Assembly (NCBI RefSeq): GCF_001625215.2
Contig: NC_030386.2
Coordinates: 25,204,545 to 25,268,544, forward strand
DNA: 64,000 nt
Direction of reading: 5' to 3'
From: Daucus carota subsp. sativus
Taxonomy: Eukaryota; Streptophyta; Magnoliopsida; Apiales; Apiaceae
This document shows positions 26,501 through 36,840 of the stretch, piece after piece. Positions within the stretch are counted from its first letter, which is position 1; the number at the start of each line of letters is the position of its first letter. The notes beneath the pieces are model-generated. The model was not told where the DNA came from. It saw nothing but the letters and a program-made list of their open reading frames with translations, and did not search any database. The position numbers and the translations under genes were made by a program.

Positions 26501-27642
26501 GCTTTTCCCACTCTCCAAGTCAAGTTTTTAAACTTAACAAGGCTCTTTACGGTCTTAAACAGGCACCTCGAGCTTGGTTCGAAAAATTCAGCACAATAAT
26601 TCAACAAGTGGGATTTTCTTCTAGTCCATATGATCATGCTCTTTTCATTCGACGATCTGAACGAGGAATTGTTTTACTTCTTCTATATGTCGATGACATG
26701 ATCATTACTGGAGATGATAGTGTGGGAATTTCTGAACTTAAACAATTTCTTAGTCAGCAATTTGAGATGAAGGATCTTGGTTCATTAAGCTACTTCTTGG
26801 GTCTTGAGGTTACATCAGTTCCTACTGGTTACTCTCTCTCACAAGTGAAGTATGCATCTGACCTTTTGTTAAAATCTGGAATCAGTGACACTAAGATTGT
26901 CTCTACACCTTTGGAATACGAGGTTAAACTTAACGCTGAAGATGGTGAATTACTTTCCAATCCTACGTTGTATCGCCAATTGGTTGGGAGTTTAATTTAT
27001 CTCACTGTCACTCGTCCAGATATTGCTCATGCTGTGCATATTGTCAGTCAGTTCATGTCAGCTCCTCGCACTCCTCATTTCACAGCCGTCCTTCACATAC
27101 TTCGTTATGTTAAAGGCACCATATTTCATGGATTACATTATTCATTTGACTCTCCACTTGAGTTACATGCTTACTCGGATGCTGATTGGTGCGGTGATCC
27201 TACTACCAGATGTTCCACTACTGGATTTTGTTTCTTTTTTGGTGACTCCCTTATCTCTTGGCGTAGTAAGAAACAATCTCTTGCTTCTCGATCAAGTGCC
27301 GAGTCAGAATATCGGGCTCTTGCCGACACCACCCAAGAACTAATTTGGCTACGATGGTTACTTGAAGATATGAGTGTAATTCATCCTCCGGCTACTTCTA
27401 TCTATTGTGATAGCAAAAGTGCCATTGACATTGCTCACAATGATGTTTTTCATGAACGCACTAAACATATAGAGATCGACTGTCATTTCACCCGTCAACA
27501 AGTTGTCAAAGGCACGGTTCGTTTACATGGTGTCTCGAGTGCTGATAACATTGCAGATATATTCACAAAAGCTCAACCTCCTGGCAATTTTCGCAATTAC
27601 GTTTCCAAACTCAAGTTGGTTCTTCAACCATCTTCAGTTTGA
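23557..27642 (+). CDS. Copia gag-pol polyprotein (1361 aa)
   Basis: A single open frame encodes all parts needed for copia transposition. In order: a gag domain (residues about 1-230); two zinc knuckles, one CX2CX4HX4C near 235-248 and a CX2CX4HX5C variant near 256-270; an aspartic protease start (WYFDSA) near 326; the pre-integrase HSRLGH motif near 460; an integrase core about 500-660 (HSDIWGP, D and E residues, then QNGRAERKHR); reverse transcriptase about 860-1110 with the catalytic YVDDMI near 1043; and RNase H with SDADWCG near 1205 and a closing DIFTKA near 1333. No stop or frameshift interrupts it. Gag and Pol are fused in one frame, so their ratio must be set some other way. Confidence 0.96.
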   Translation: MEKENSSPIQTILNGSNYIIWSQAMRSFLKGKRLWRYVNGDFTIPTKENDEADSKFKDRIEEWDVKNHQAITFFRNSSVSKINLQFGNYDTAKEIWDLLASRYTTSDLSHQYQIMSSLSKQKQEPGQPVADFLSQIQSLWDQLTLSEPKWLHTEDVTLYHTYCDQQRLIQFHMALTQDYEPVRAALLHRVPLPSLESSVAELISEETRLGLGKLKSVVDNVLAVPPVPTFDKSFCRFCRQSGHVTKDCITLRNHTCQHCNQKGHYSIQFCKRKPSFHSNKFTPSSAAATSECPTTSTSELESLLKQVLLKANSPSTAFSVTSGNSWYFDSACCNHMTNDSSILTMKTQSSYLPNIQTADGSTMKVTHIGTVSTEDLNLPDTYFVPNLSLNLVSIGQLCDLGLDIIFTSSSCHVQDPQTGRTLGTGRRCGRLFELTSLHLTMPKSSSSHPVGSFSTTTNIWHSRLGHPSQSRLRSLISSGHLGSVNVDTIDCVSCRLAKQHVLPFPVHYEKSSATFDLIHSDIWGPSSTPTMGGSRYYVIFVDDFSRYTWIYILKSRSELGETYKNFATMIHTQFKKKIKLFRADNAKEYKESELNKFLASYGTLAQSSCPYTSQQNGRAERKHRHILDTVRALLISSSCPEVFWGEAALTAVYTINMIPSPVINNLSPYEKLYEEPPSYDSPKVFGSACFVLLPSHERTKLEPRARLCCFIGYGSGQKGYRCWDPISQHLRVSRNVTFWEHKMFSSMSDFKIDTSTSISHFTDPFVDLHPTDDHMDSSTSSNTFSGDPSIELTQPSPATNVPMTEVQYEDSNIEPFTQPSLSEEPVRSTRVRKPSVRLTDYHVYSAIQSLHEPQTYREASVNPLWQKAMKEELHALDKAHTWDLVTLPPGKTTVSCRWIYKIKTKSDGTIDRYKARLVARGFTQEYGIDYEETFAPVARLTSVRSLLAVGASKHWNMWQMDVKNAFLNGDLHEEVYLKPPPGFSHSPSQVFKLNKALYGLKQAPRAWFEKFSTIIQQVGFSSSPYDHALFIRRSERGIVLLLLYVDDMIITGDDSVGISELKQFLSQQFEMKDLGSLSYFLGLEVTSVPTGYSLSQVKYASDLLLKSGISDTKIVSTPLEYEVKLNAEDGELLSNPTLYRQLVGSLIYLTVTRPDIAHAVHIVSQFMSAPRTPHFTAVLHILRYVKGTIFHGLHYSFDSPLELHAYSDADWCGDPTTRCSTTGFCFFFGDSLISWRSKKQSLASRSSAESEYRALADTTQELIWLRWLLEDMSVIHPPATSIYCDSKSAIDIAHNDVFHERTKHIEIDCHFTRQQVVKGTVRLHGVSSADNIADIFTKAQPPGNFRNYVSKLKLVLQPSSV

Positions 27643-27649
27643 GGGGGGG
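27641..27649 (+). other. Polypurine tract (copia)
   Basis: GAGGGGGGG sits between the polyprotein stop codon (overlapping it) and the 3' LTR. It would prime plus-strand DNA synthesis. Confidence 0.85.
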
Positions 27650-27927
27650 TGTTAAAATCATAGTGAACAGCAACCACACCTAGTCTAGTGCACAACAGCC
27701 ACGCCTACAGCCACACCTAGTCCATAACAGCAGCCATGACTTTGTTGGCTCAACAGTAAATAGCCGCTCTTTACATTTATTAGCTTAGACTTTTACTACA
27801 CCATTTCTGTATAAATATGTTCATGTCTTTATGTAATTTTGCAAGCTTCTTATTTGCAATACAAGAGTTTCTTTCTCTTACATTGTCTTTCAGCTTCATC
27901 AGTTATATGTACACATAAATTTCATCA
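27650..27927 (+). repeat. 3' LTR of the copia element
   Basis: 278 bp, differing from the 5' LTR at about five visible positions, including 'gcttcgac' versus 'gcttagac' and 'atttccg' versus 'atttctg'. Confidence 0.95.
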
Positions 27928-28068
27928 ATGATTATGATAAACAAATAAAAAGGAGCCATATATTTTAGACAAGGTAGCTAGAAAGCAATGTGATAACAAT
28001 TATGCTTTAAGTTTATTTATTTTCTGGTTTATCTAATGCCATTTTTGTACTAAAAAAATTATATATTA

Positions 28069-28200
28069 CTCCCTCCATCTCATTTTTGTACAATTTCAAT
28101 TTTTTTCTGCATAAAATTTGGATCTTTAATTTTATATATAAAAGAGAAATTTAAAAATATATATAATATATTAATAGATATATCTGTAACATGCAGGGAG
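28069..28200. mobile_element. Stowaway-type MITE (132 bp)
   Basis: CTCCCTCCATCTCATTTTTG at the left and CATGCAGGGAG at the right, flanked by TA at 28067-28068 and 28201-28202. Confidence 0.7.
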
Positions 28201-28417
28201 TAGTGTGGTTGATATTTGCATTTTCACGTTTTCCTGTGCTAGTAATGCTTGCTGGGGTACGAGGTGACGAAATCTATGTCCCAGTCACTAGATTCGTTTC
28301 AATCATTTAGTCATCAATTTGCATGTAGAACTTATTTTCGACACTCTTACTAAATTGTGGTTGGACGATAATCCCTAACGTAGCTATGACGTTAGTGTCA
28401 ACTAAGAATAATAACTA

Positions 28418-28732
28418 CTCCCTCCGTCCTAGTGAATTATATATATTGGGATTGGATACGGAGACCAGGAAAAAAAATGTAAGAAATGAGTAAAGTTAGA
28501 TGGAAAATGGGTAAAGTGATGGGACCCACATATTTTTTAATAATAGATTTGAGGTAGTGGAGAAAAGTAGTGGATGTAATAGTGTTTTTATTATTATAGA
28601 ATGTAGATAGTGGGAGAATGTAGTGGGTGGAGTAGTGTTTTATATTATAAAAAGTTGCTATTTTGGAAATGTATAGAAATGATGGGACATCCCAAAAAGG
28701 AAACTGTATAGAATTGATTGGGACGGAGGGAG
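28418..28732 (-). mobile_element. Stowaway-type MITE (315 bp), family shared with 4454-4767
   Basis: Starts CTCCCTCCGTCCTAGTG and ends GGGACGGAGGGAG, flanked by TA at 28416-28417 and 28733-28734. The interior is the reverse complement of the MITE at 4454-4767 (shared 'gatgggacccacatattttt' and 'gatgggacatcccaaaaagg'). Confidence 0.87.
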
Positions 28733-29469
28733 TACTGTCCTATAGTATCATGATATATCAGGGTATATTTTCAACTTGACCACAATCTATATAAAATTAT
28801 ACATAAGGTAAATTGGTTCACATAATATTAGAGTTCGGGAGTGTATAACGAGAGAAAATTTTGAAATATAACATAAAATTTTAAACAGATGGTTCTCAAC
28901 TAATATATATGATAATATGTCCTTTCCGGCTTTGTGAATGGATAGAGTTGTGGTGGGAAAGCTGTAGTGCCCTTCCCGATACGGCGATACGAGGTGCATC
29001 AGCGGTAGCCAACTTGTATGTATTATATTTTCTTTTCTCCTCTAGTATTTTCATTAAATTTCTTTCACTATTTATATATTTTAAAGGTATATATTAAATA
29101 TAATTTCATGATTTATATTTAAAATATTATTTGATTGTTAAATTTTTATTCAAAAAAATTGATTTAAAATTATATTTTATAAAAATATTCGGTGCCCAGC
29201 CTTATTGTCTCCGAGATAAAGAACGTAAAGAACCGAAAGGTAGCGACACAGGGAGTGCCATCCATGTATTCGGCTCCCATCTCCCTCTTGTCGGTATTGC
29301 TCACAAAATTTTGATTGTTATCCCCATTTTCTCAGAAGAATAATTGCGGAATAATGATATACATAACCCGAATGCGCGGCTTTTAAAAATCTCTAGTAGC
29401 TATGCACGTAATCGATTGGTATGTCACGTATCTAAGTGGTTGATAATTGATATGTGTTACTGGAACGCT

Positions 29470-30945
29470 AGCTAAAGAGAAGCAAGAGAACGACATTTCA
29501 TAATCTCTATCACTTCTGGGTGGCATTCCATGGTTTCGGCACATGTACGAAAAACAAATAATCGCACGTCCGCTTTCGGAGAAGTAAAGCGATTATGATA
29601 AACAAATTAAAAACAACCATGGATTTTAGGAAAGGAGGACTCAAAGGTTTTACATTTATGTCTGTGGTTTATAATCTCGAACCCACATGTTTAAAGAGAA
29701 AGCTAGACATGTTTTACGTAATACAAGACGTGGTCACATTTAGGTTTGCGAGTATTGCTCGTTGGGGTCCGTCGCTGACCAAATCTATGTCCCATTCGTA
29801 AGATTCGTTTCAATCATTGAGTTATCAATTGTCTCTCAAAAACTTAAGGGCCGTTCTCTATTTTTATAAAAGAAATGTTATTTTAGTTTATTTTCATTTG
29901 TAATTATATATTTTAAAATTTACTTTTAAAAATACTCCCTTCATCTCAATTTATAGGTCCCTTTTGGAAAAAAAATTCTCCCAAAATACTTGTCCCTTTC
30001 TTCTTTCAATACAAATTTATTTCTATATTAATTATGAATTTTTTGAAACTCAACATTATTCACATTTCTCAATGCACCAAAACTCTATATTTATTATGAT
30101 TTTTTTGAAATTCAACTATATTCTCCATTATCAATGTACTAGATAATGATACATTAGATAAAATTATATCTAACCAACTAGTTTCTTATTATGCGTGTTT
30201 ATTCTAAAATGGAGCTATAAATTGAGACGGAGAGAGTATGTCTAAATACCATCTTTACTTTAAGAAAGTGTGTTTATAAATTTAAATAGAATGATGATTT
30301 TTAAATTACGAAAATAATCAAAAAAAACATGTTATTTGTTATTATTTTCTAATTTCTATTTTTGGAAAATATATTTTTGGATTTTTAGTATTTTATTTCT
30401 AAAACTATATTCCTATTATATATTTTCTAAAATCTGTTTTAAAATAAACAAATAATTAATTATATTTTGAAGACTTTTACAATTTTTAAAAAGAAACAAC
30501 AGTAACTCATTATAAAATCACATAATTAACCTTTCATGAAATCATTTGTTGTATTCTTTGATTGGACGATGATCTTTCAAACGTATGACGTTAGTGTCAA
30601 CTAAGAATAGCACTTTATTATCCAAAAATATGAGGTGGCAGACCCTTCATATTCAGTACGCATAATCGTTTAAAATGATATACAACAATCAATAAATTAT
30701 AAAAATGAAATTATATTTCATGATTTCAATGATTTATTTTGTTTCTTGTGCACCATAAACGGATAGTGTTATAGTGGGAAAGGTATAGTGGCATGCACGA
30801 TATGAGTTGCACACACTAGAGCCAGGAGCTTCCGTGAATGTATCTAATCTAATCTCTTCATCCCTTTCTTTCTTGTCGGCAATAATATATCTGCGTCTTC
30901 TATCCGTTTCTGAGAAGCTTTTGTGACAGTTTGGCATAAAAATGA
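29470..30945 (+). repeat. Block B of the triplicated unidentified locus
   Basis: Homologous to blocks A and C in the same order: 'ggcacatgtacgaaaaacaa' near 29539, 'gattatgataaacaaatt' near 29592, 'tttgcgagtattgctcg' near 29743, 'attcgtttcaatcatt' near 29801, TGACGTTAGTGTCAACTAAG at 30586-30605, 'acggatagtgttatagtggg' near 30759, and 'ccaggagcttccgtgaatg' near 30822. It is split by about 700 bp of inserted sequence including the MITE at 29935-30236. It lies directly downstream of A on the same strand, which suggests tandem duplication. Confidence 0.6.
29935..30236. mobile_element. Stowaway-type MITE (302 bp)
   Basis: Left CTCCCTTCATCTCAATTTAT and right ATAAATTGAGACGGAGAGAG are inverted repeats, flanked by TA at 29933-29934 and 30237-30238. 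The sub-terminal 'tttggaaaaaaaattctccc' resembles the MITE at 4012-4274. Confidence 0.8.
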
Positions 30946-31484
30946 TTATGCAAAAATAATCAGTACAATAAAGATTTACCCAAATTTTCGAATGATCAAA
31001 TCCAAGTAGAAATATAAATCAAATACAAATTTAATTAAGATTTTAGAGGCTTGTACATCTTTTAATAATCAGATCTATCTCGTTACTACCAAGTTTAGTC
31101 TCAAAACTGTTATTCATATAAAATCAATATGAAGATAAGTTTTAAAAGTAATACAATATCTATATATGGATAGCTATAAATTATTAAATATACTTAATAT
31201 GATTGAATGATAGGTTAATTATGAACAGAATAAATGAAGCAGGATATATATTTTGTAACAGCCCTGAAATATTTCGTCCGTTCATTTTTGTTCCCGAGTA
31301 TGAAAACTCTGTGCAAGAGAGTTGCCTGATTTCAAATATAATTGGAGTATTATATCTAAAAAGTATATTATAAATAACTCTATAATGGAGTCTGATTACT
31401 TTGCAAACAAATCTTTAGTTTCGTAAGTAACCACCTTAGGTAGACAATAATAAATGCTTGTTGGTCGAATTTTTTGTTGCTAGC
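30946..31484. other. Intergenic, no gene seen
   Basis: AT-rich DNA between block B and the giant-LTR element; no ORF of note. Confidence 0.5.
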
Positions 31485-31489
31485 GGACA

Positions 31490-33759
31490 TGTAACACCCC
31501 GACTTTTCGGAATATTAAAAACTAATTTCACGACATAAATAATATCATTACTTAAATCAAAATCCACAAATAATATATAAGTCAAAGCAGCGGTCAAACC
31601 CAATAATCAGAAGTCATGAACTTAGAGACGCAGCTCCATAAATCCAAAACCAATATCTAATAAACTCATCAAATTATTCTAAATAAACAATAAGTCTTTA
31701 TTCACTAATGCAAATAATCACGAAGCATAGAATCAAAAAGTCCTCATTCTTATTCCCAAAATTCTTCCACGTGATAGAACCTGAAATATTAGAAAAACGG
31801 ATGAGCTACACAGCTCAGCAAGTAACAATTTGACTCACAGTTAATTTCGAAATCAGTGGGCGTTTTTATGAAACATTGTTGCTCAAAACAATTATAACTT
31901 TAAAACACTTGTAAAAACAAATCCAACCCACAGTTTATATTTTAAAAGCAAACATAACAAAAAACAGAAACAAAAATCTTATAAATACCACAGTCTTGCT
32001 CTACGGCCACACTTTCCCAGTGACCAAGATCTTATTCTTATTATTTTGCCACACTTACCCAGTGACCGGGATCTAAAGTTCAATAATCACGCGCCCTTAA
32101 TAGGTATCTGAAGTTGCACACTTGTGCGCCTACTAAGGGTATCTAAGGCTAGTTCCGGAACTATAGCGTAGACTACGAACGGGTTCGAAACGTAGAGACT
32201 GGGTCTTCAAAGATTCTCATGTCTTATATCTTATAAACTTCGAAACAAAATTCTTATATCTTATAACAAAAATCTGAAATTTGCGAAATCAAAATATCCT
32301 TTCGAAAATAAAAGTAAGTCAAAAAGTACTTATCTCAAAGTCGACACTTAAAATCCGAAATTAATAACACGAACAAAGCCTATACATTTAATTAATAAAC
32401 AAAACATAATTAACATGTAGCTTAAACAATCAAGAGCAAGGCACATAACAAGTCTTAACAAATTTCAAACTTTAACAACTAATAACAATTAACACAATTT
32501 AATTACCGAATAAGACAAATAACAATGCATGCTGTTACAAATCTCAATATTAACCAAAGATAGCTTCTGAATATGAGAAAATAGTCAACTGGAGAATCAA
32601 AGTACATTCAACAAGGATTCCAAAATGACAAGATTCATGGTAAACGGACAGATAACGAATTAGTTATGAATTTTAGAAGTTCAAGTAACACAACAGAATT
32701 TTACTCAGGACCAGTTTACATTCAAAGCAGATTTTCACGAAGCAAACAAACTGATATCAATTAGACTATAACTAAACACTTAAAGATCATTCTCAGAGGT
32801 TTCATAATTGATAAAGATCACAATTTTACGGCAAATAACGAGGGAGATATGAATTTTTAAACACGGAACAACTCAGCAGAAAAGTATAAACAGCCCTGAA
32901 TCTTTGTAAATCAGTTTAGACAATTAAATCAATTTAAACAACAAATAGGTATGACTGTTAACGAAATATTATATCTCAAGCTTTCCAGATTGGTATCATG
33001 AGTAAATGTTCGACATACGATCAATTTATAGCGAATGTTTGAACATGGGAAGAAAGTTTCACGACTAAGAACGAAAGGGTAACAACTAATGTGATTTTAA
33101 GCATAGATGCACTGCTAATTTCGAAATACGTCCTGAGACAAAGGTTGTAGGTATCGAAGAGAGCTTTTCAGAATGTCCAGAATCAACAAAATCCGATTAA
33201 TTTTCAATTTACTACGATTTTTACAATCCAACTGATTCACAGAAAATACTATATACGAATTTCAGCATAAACAATTAAGCAAACAAGATATATTTACATC
33301 AAATACACATGACAAGGAGCGATAAATCAATAACTCAAGTCAACATATACGTGTTAGAATCAAAGAGGAAAAGAGAGCATACCCGTCCACGTAAATTGTT
33401 GTATGACTTATTTGGATTCTAAAGAGATTATTATATAGCACATAAAACCTAATCGTAAATAGGAAGTTCCAAACTTGGGTCACAATTTTCTCCACCTCAT
33501 AAACCAATTTACAAATATAAGGTCTTCTCAAGAAGATTTCGATTTTCGATAATATTTCTACGCTTCTTTCCATGAATAAAGAATTCTCTCTATTTTATTA
33601 TTCAAATAACTAACACAAAATAAATTGTAGAAGCTTCCAATTAATGCTAATATCTAATTATATAAATACAAACAATTTAAATCTAATATCTAACTCATAA
33701 TAACAATACTAATTAAATAAAAATATTTAAATAAATAAATAAAATCACAGGATTTTACA
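31490..33759 (-). repeat. Left LTR (3' LTR on the minus strand), 2270 bp
   Basis: Starts TGTAACACCCCGACTTTTCG and ends GATTTTACA. It aligns over its full length with 33964-36228 with a few dozen substitutions and very small indels. The 77-codon minus-strand ORF (33340-33573) recurs in the other LTR and has no known domain. Confidence 0.95.
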
Positions 33760-33963
33760 TTCTACCTTCCTTAGAAAGAATTTGGTCCCCAAATTCTCCC
33801 AAATCTATTCTCCAAAACCCATCTAAAAGTCAAGACACACAATTAAAAACTCACTAACCACTGACAAGTCAAACTTGAACCTCGGTACTCGGATCGCACC
33901 CTGGGGAATGAGCTAGTCATATACCTAACACACTCCGAAGGACAACCTCGCTCTGATACCAAC
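33760..33963 (-). other. Residual interior of the LTR element (204 bp)
   Basis: On the minus strand it runs from a TGGTATCAGAGC primer site (33961-33950) to a purine-rich tract next to the other LTR. There is no room for gag or pol; 75 or more residues of open frame cannot be found. Confidence 0.85.
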
Positions 33964-36228
33964 TGTAACACCCCGACTTTTCGGAATATTAAAAACTAAT
34001 TTCACGACATAAATAATATCATTACTTAAATCAAAATCCACAAATAATATATAAGTCAAAGCAGCGGTCAAACCCAATAATCAGAAGTCATGAACTTAGA
34101 GACGCAGCTCCATAAATCCAAAACCAATATCTAATAAACTCATCAAATTATTCTAAATAAACAATAAGTCTTTATTCACTAATGCAAATAATCACGAAGC
34201 ATAGAATCAAAAAGTCCTCATTCTTATTCCCAAAATTCTTCCACGTGATAGAACCTGAAATATAGAAAAACGGATGAGCTACACAGCTCAGCAAGTAACA
34301 ATTTGACTCACAGTTAATTTCGAAATCAGTGGACGTTTTTATGAAACATTGTTGCTCAAAACAATTATAACTTTAAAACACTTGTAAAAACAAATCCAAC
34401 CCACAGTTTATATTTTAAAAGCAAACATAACAAAAAACAGAAACAAAAATCTTATAAATACCACAGTCTTGCTCTACGGCCACACTTTCCCAGTGACCAC
34501 GATCTTATTCTTATTATTTTGCCACACTTACCCAGTGACCGAGATCTAAAGTTCAATAATCACGCGCACTTAATAGGTATCTGAAGTTGCACACTTGTGC
34601 GCCTACTAAGGGTATCTAAGGCTAGTTCCGGAACTATAGCGTAGACTACGAACGGGTTCGAAACGTAGAGACTGGGTCTTCAAAGATTCTCATGTCTTAT
34701 ATCTTATAAACTTCGAAACAAAATTCTTATGTCTTATAACAAAAATCTGAAATTTGCGAAATCAAAATATCCTTTCGAAAAAGTAAGTCAAAAGGTACTT
34801 ACCTCAAAGTAGACACTTAAAATCCGAAATTAATAACACGAACAAAGCCTATACATTTAATTAATAAACAAAACATAATTAACATGTAGCTTAAACAATC
34901 AAGAGCAAGGCACATAACAAGTCTTAACAAATTTTAAACTTTAACAACTAATAACAATTAACACAATTTAATTACCGAATAAGACAAATAACAATGCATG
35001 CTGTTACAAATCTCAATATTAATCAAAGATAGCTTCTGAATATTAGAAAATAGTCAACTGGAGAATCAAAGTACATTCAACAAGGATTCCAAAATGACAA
35101 GATTCATGGTAAACGGACAGATAACGAATTAGTTATGAATTTTAGAAGTTCAAGTAACACAACAGAATTTTACTCAGGACCAGTTTACATTCAAAGCAGA
35201 TTTTCACGAAGCAAACAAACTGATATCAATTAGACTATAACTATACACTTAAAGATCATTCTCAGAGGTTTCATAATTGATAAAGATCACAATTTTACGG
35301 CAAATAACGAGGGAGATATGAATTTTTAAACACGGAACAACTCAGCAGAAAAGTATAAACAGCCCTGAATCTTTGTAAATCAGTTTAGACAATTAAATCA
35401 ATTTAAACAACAAATAGGTATGACTGATAACGAAAGATTATATCTCAAGCTTTCCAGATTGGTATCATGAGTAAATGTTCGACATACGATCAATTTATAG
35501 CGAATTTTTGAACATGGGAAAAAAGTTTCACGACTAAGAATTAAAGGGTAACAACTAATGTGATTTTAAGCATAGATGCACTGCTAATTTCGAAATACGT
35601 CCTGAGACAAAGGTTGTAGGTATCGAAGAGAGCTTTTCAGAATGTCCAAAATCAACAAAATCCGATTAATTTTCAACTTACTACGATTTTTACAACCCAA
35701 CTGATTCACAGAAAATACTATATACGAATTTCAACATAAACAATTAAGCAAATAAGATATATTTACATCAAATACACATGACAAGGAGCGATAGATCAAT
35801 AACTCAAGTCAACATATACGTGTTAGAATCAATGAGGAAAAGAGAGCATACCCGTCCACGTAAATTGATGTACGACTTATTCGGATTCTAAAGGGATTAT
35901 TATATAGCACATAAAACCTAATCGTAAATAGGAAGTTCCAAACTTGGGTCACAATTTTCTCCACGTCATAAACCAATTTCCAAATATAAGGTCTTCTCAA
36001 GAAGATTTCGATTTTCGATAATATTTCTACGCTTCTTTCCATGAATAAAGAATTCTCTCTATTTTATTATTCAAATAACTAACGCAAAATAAATTGTAGA
36101 AGCTTCCAATTAATGCTAATATCTAATTATATAAATACAAACAATTTAAATCTAATATCTAACTCATAATAACAATACTAATTAAATAAAAATATTTAAA
36201 TAAATAAATAAAATCACAGGATTTTACA
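33964..36228 (-). repeat. Right LTR (5' LTR on the minus strand), 2265 bp
   Basis: Near-identical to the left LTR. Visible differences include 'attagaaaaac' versus 'atagaaaaac' and 'cgaaaataaaagtaag' versus 'cgaaaaagtaag'. The target-site copy GGACA follows at 36229-36233. Confidence 0.95.
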
Positions 36229-36233
36229 GGACA

Positions 36234-36840
36234 TCTAGACCAGAGATAACAATAACGAATCCCACACGATAGTTGTCCGAAAATAGAAAGATTTCAGCTG
36301 ATGTTGCTTAGAACTTCCATCTGTGTGTAGCGGCTTGCGTTACAAAAATCGGGAATGAAACCTATCAATTGAATTACTGATTTACAATTAATTGAAAATA
36401 TAGGATTAATTGAATTGATTAATTAGATCAAAAATTGAATGAATTTTTATATTAAAGTATTATTTAATATTTAATTATACTACCTTGGTTATCAATTAAC
36501 AAATATATGTTTTATATATTATAAATTTTGCAATTACTCATGCTTAAAGCAATATATTATTTTAATTTTAATAAATTATTATAAATACTTTGATTAAGAA
36601 AAGCTTATAAAGATTAACTGGATTTAAAAATCGAATCAGCCGGTCAAATCGCAAGAAATTGATCGGGATTAAGCAGTTGAATCGGGGATTTTTATAACAC
36701 TTATCGCCAGAATATTAGGGGTTGCGGAGTCATTTCCGCTGAATTTGAGCTCAGATATAATGTGAAATGACCGTATGATATTTGCAACCTATTTGTCAAC
36801 AGTAGCAGTAGCAGTCCACAACTCTATTCATCTCTCAGTA
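36234..36840. other. Intergenic, no gene seen
   Basis: AT-rich DNA. No ORF or repeat recognised. Confidence 0.45.

Larger units (their letters stand above)
22686..27927 (+). mobile_element. Complete Ty1-copia LTR retrotransposon
   Basis: The 5242-bp element has 278-bp LTRs at both ends (TGTTAAAA...CATCA), a 5-bp target-site duplication ATGAT (22681-22685 and 27928-27932), a primer-binding site TGGTATCAGAGC immediately after the 5' LTR (22964-22975; initiator Met tRNA type), an uninterrupted gag-pol ORF, and a polypurine tract GAGGGGGGG (27641-27649) abutting the 3' LTR. By eye the LTRs differ at about five of 278 positions. The integrase-before-RT domain order identifies copia. It is probably a fairly recent, possibly still competent, insertion. 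Confidence 0.97.
27933..29340 (+). repeat. Block A of a triplicated unidentified locus
   Basis: Diverged homologue of blocks B (29470-30945) and C (39440-40150). Its left part lies before the copia insertion (about 22560-22680). Shared stretches in order are 'gataaacaaa..aaa' near 27936, 'ctatgtccca....agattcgtttcaatca' near 28274-28305, the motif TGACGTTAGTGTCAACTAAG at 28387-28406, 'ggatagagtt.tggtgggaaagct' near 28940-28962, and 'cttgtcggtattgc' near 29287. Two MITEs (28069-28200, 28418-28732) have inserted into it. Reading frames are not conserved between copies, so a non-coding RNA, a pseudogene remnant or an unclassified repeat are all possible. Confidence 0.6.
31490..36228 (-). mobile_element. 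Non-autonomous LTR retrotransposon: giant LTRs, 204-bp interior
   Basis: Two direct repeats of about 2.27 kb (TGTAACACCCCG...GATTTTACA on the plus strand) flank only 204 bp (33760-33963). The whole is bounded by a perfect 5-bp target-site duplication GGACA (31485-31489 and 36229-36233). Orientation is minus: reading that strand, the interior begins two bases after its 5' LTR with TGGTATCAGAGC (33961-33950, initiator-Met primer site) and ends with a purine-rich AAGGAAGGTAGAA (33772-33760) abutting the 3' LTR. No gag or pol remains. The 'atttggggaccaaattcttt' phrase before the purine tract recalls the 3' interior of Tekay/Del-type gypsy elements, so an internally deleted gypsy is likely (inference). 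Confidence 0.93.

Noticed and set aside
29228-29310. Hairpin (about 11 bp stem) in block A, considered as a miRNA precursor
   Set aside because: The stem is too short, the loop is about 25 nt, and no sequence matches a miRNA family that I recognise.
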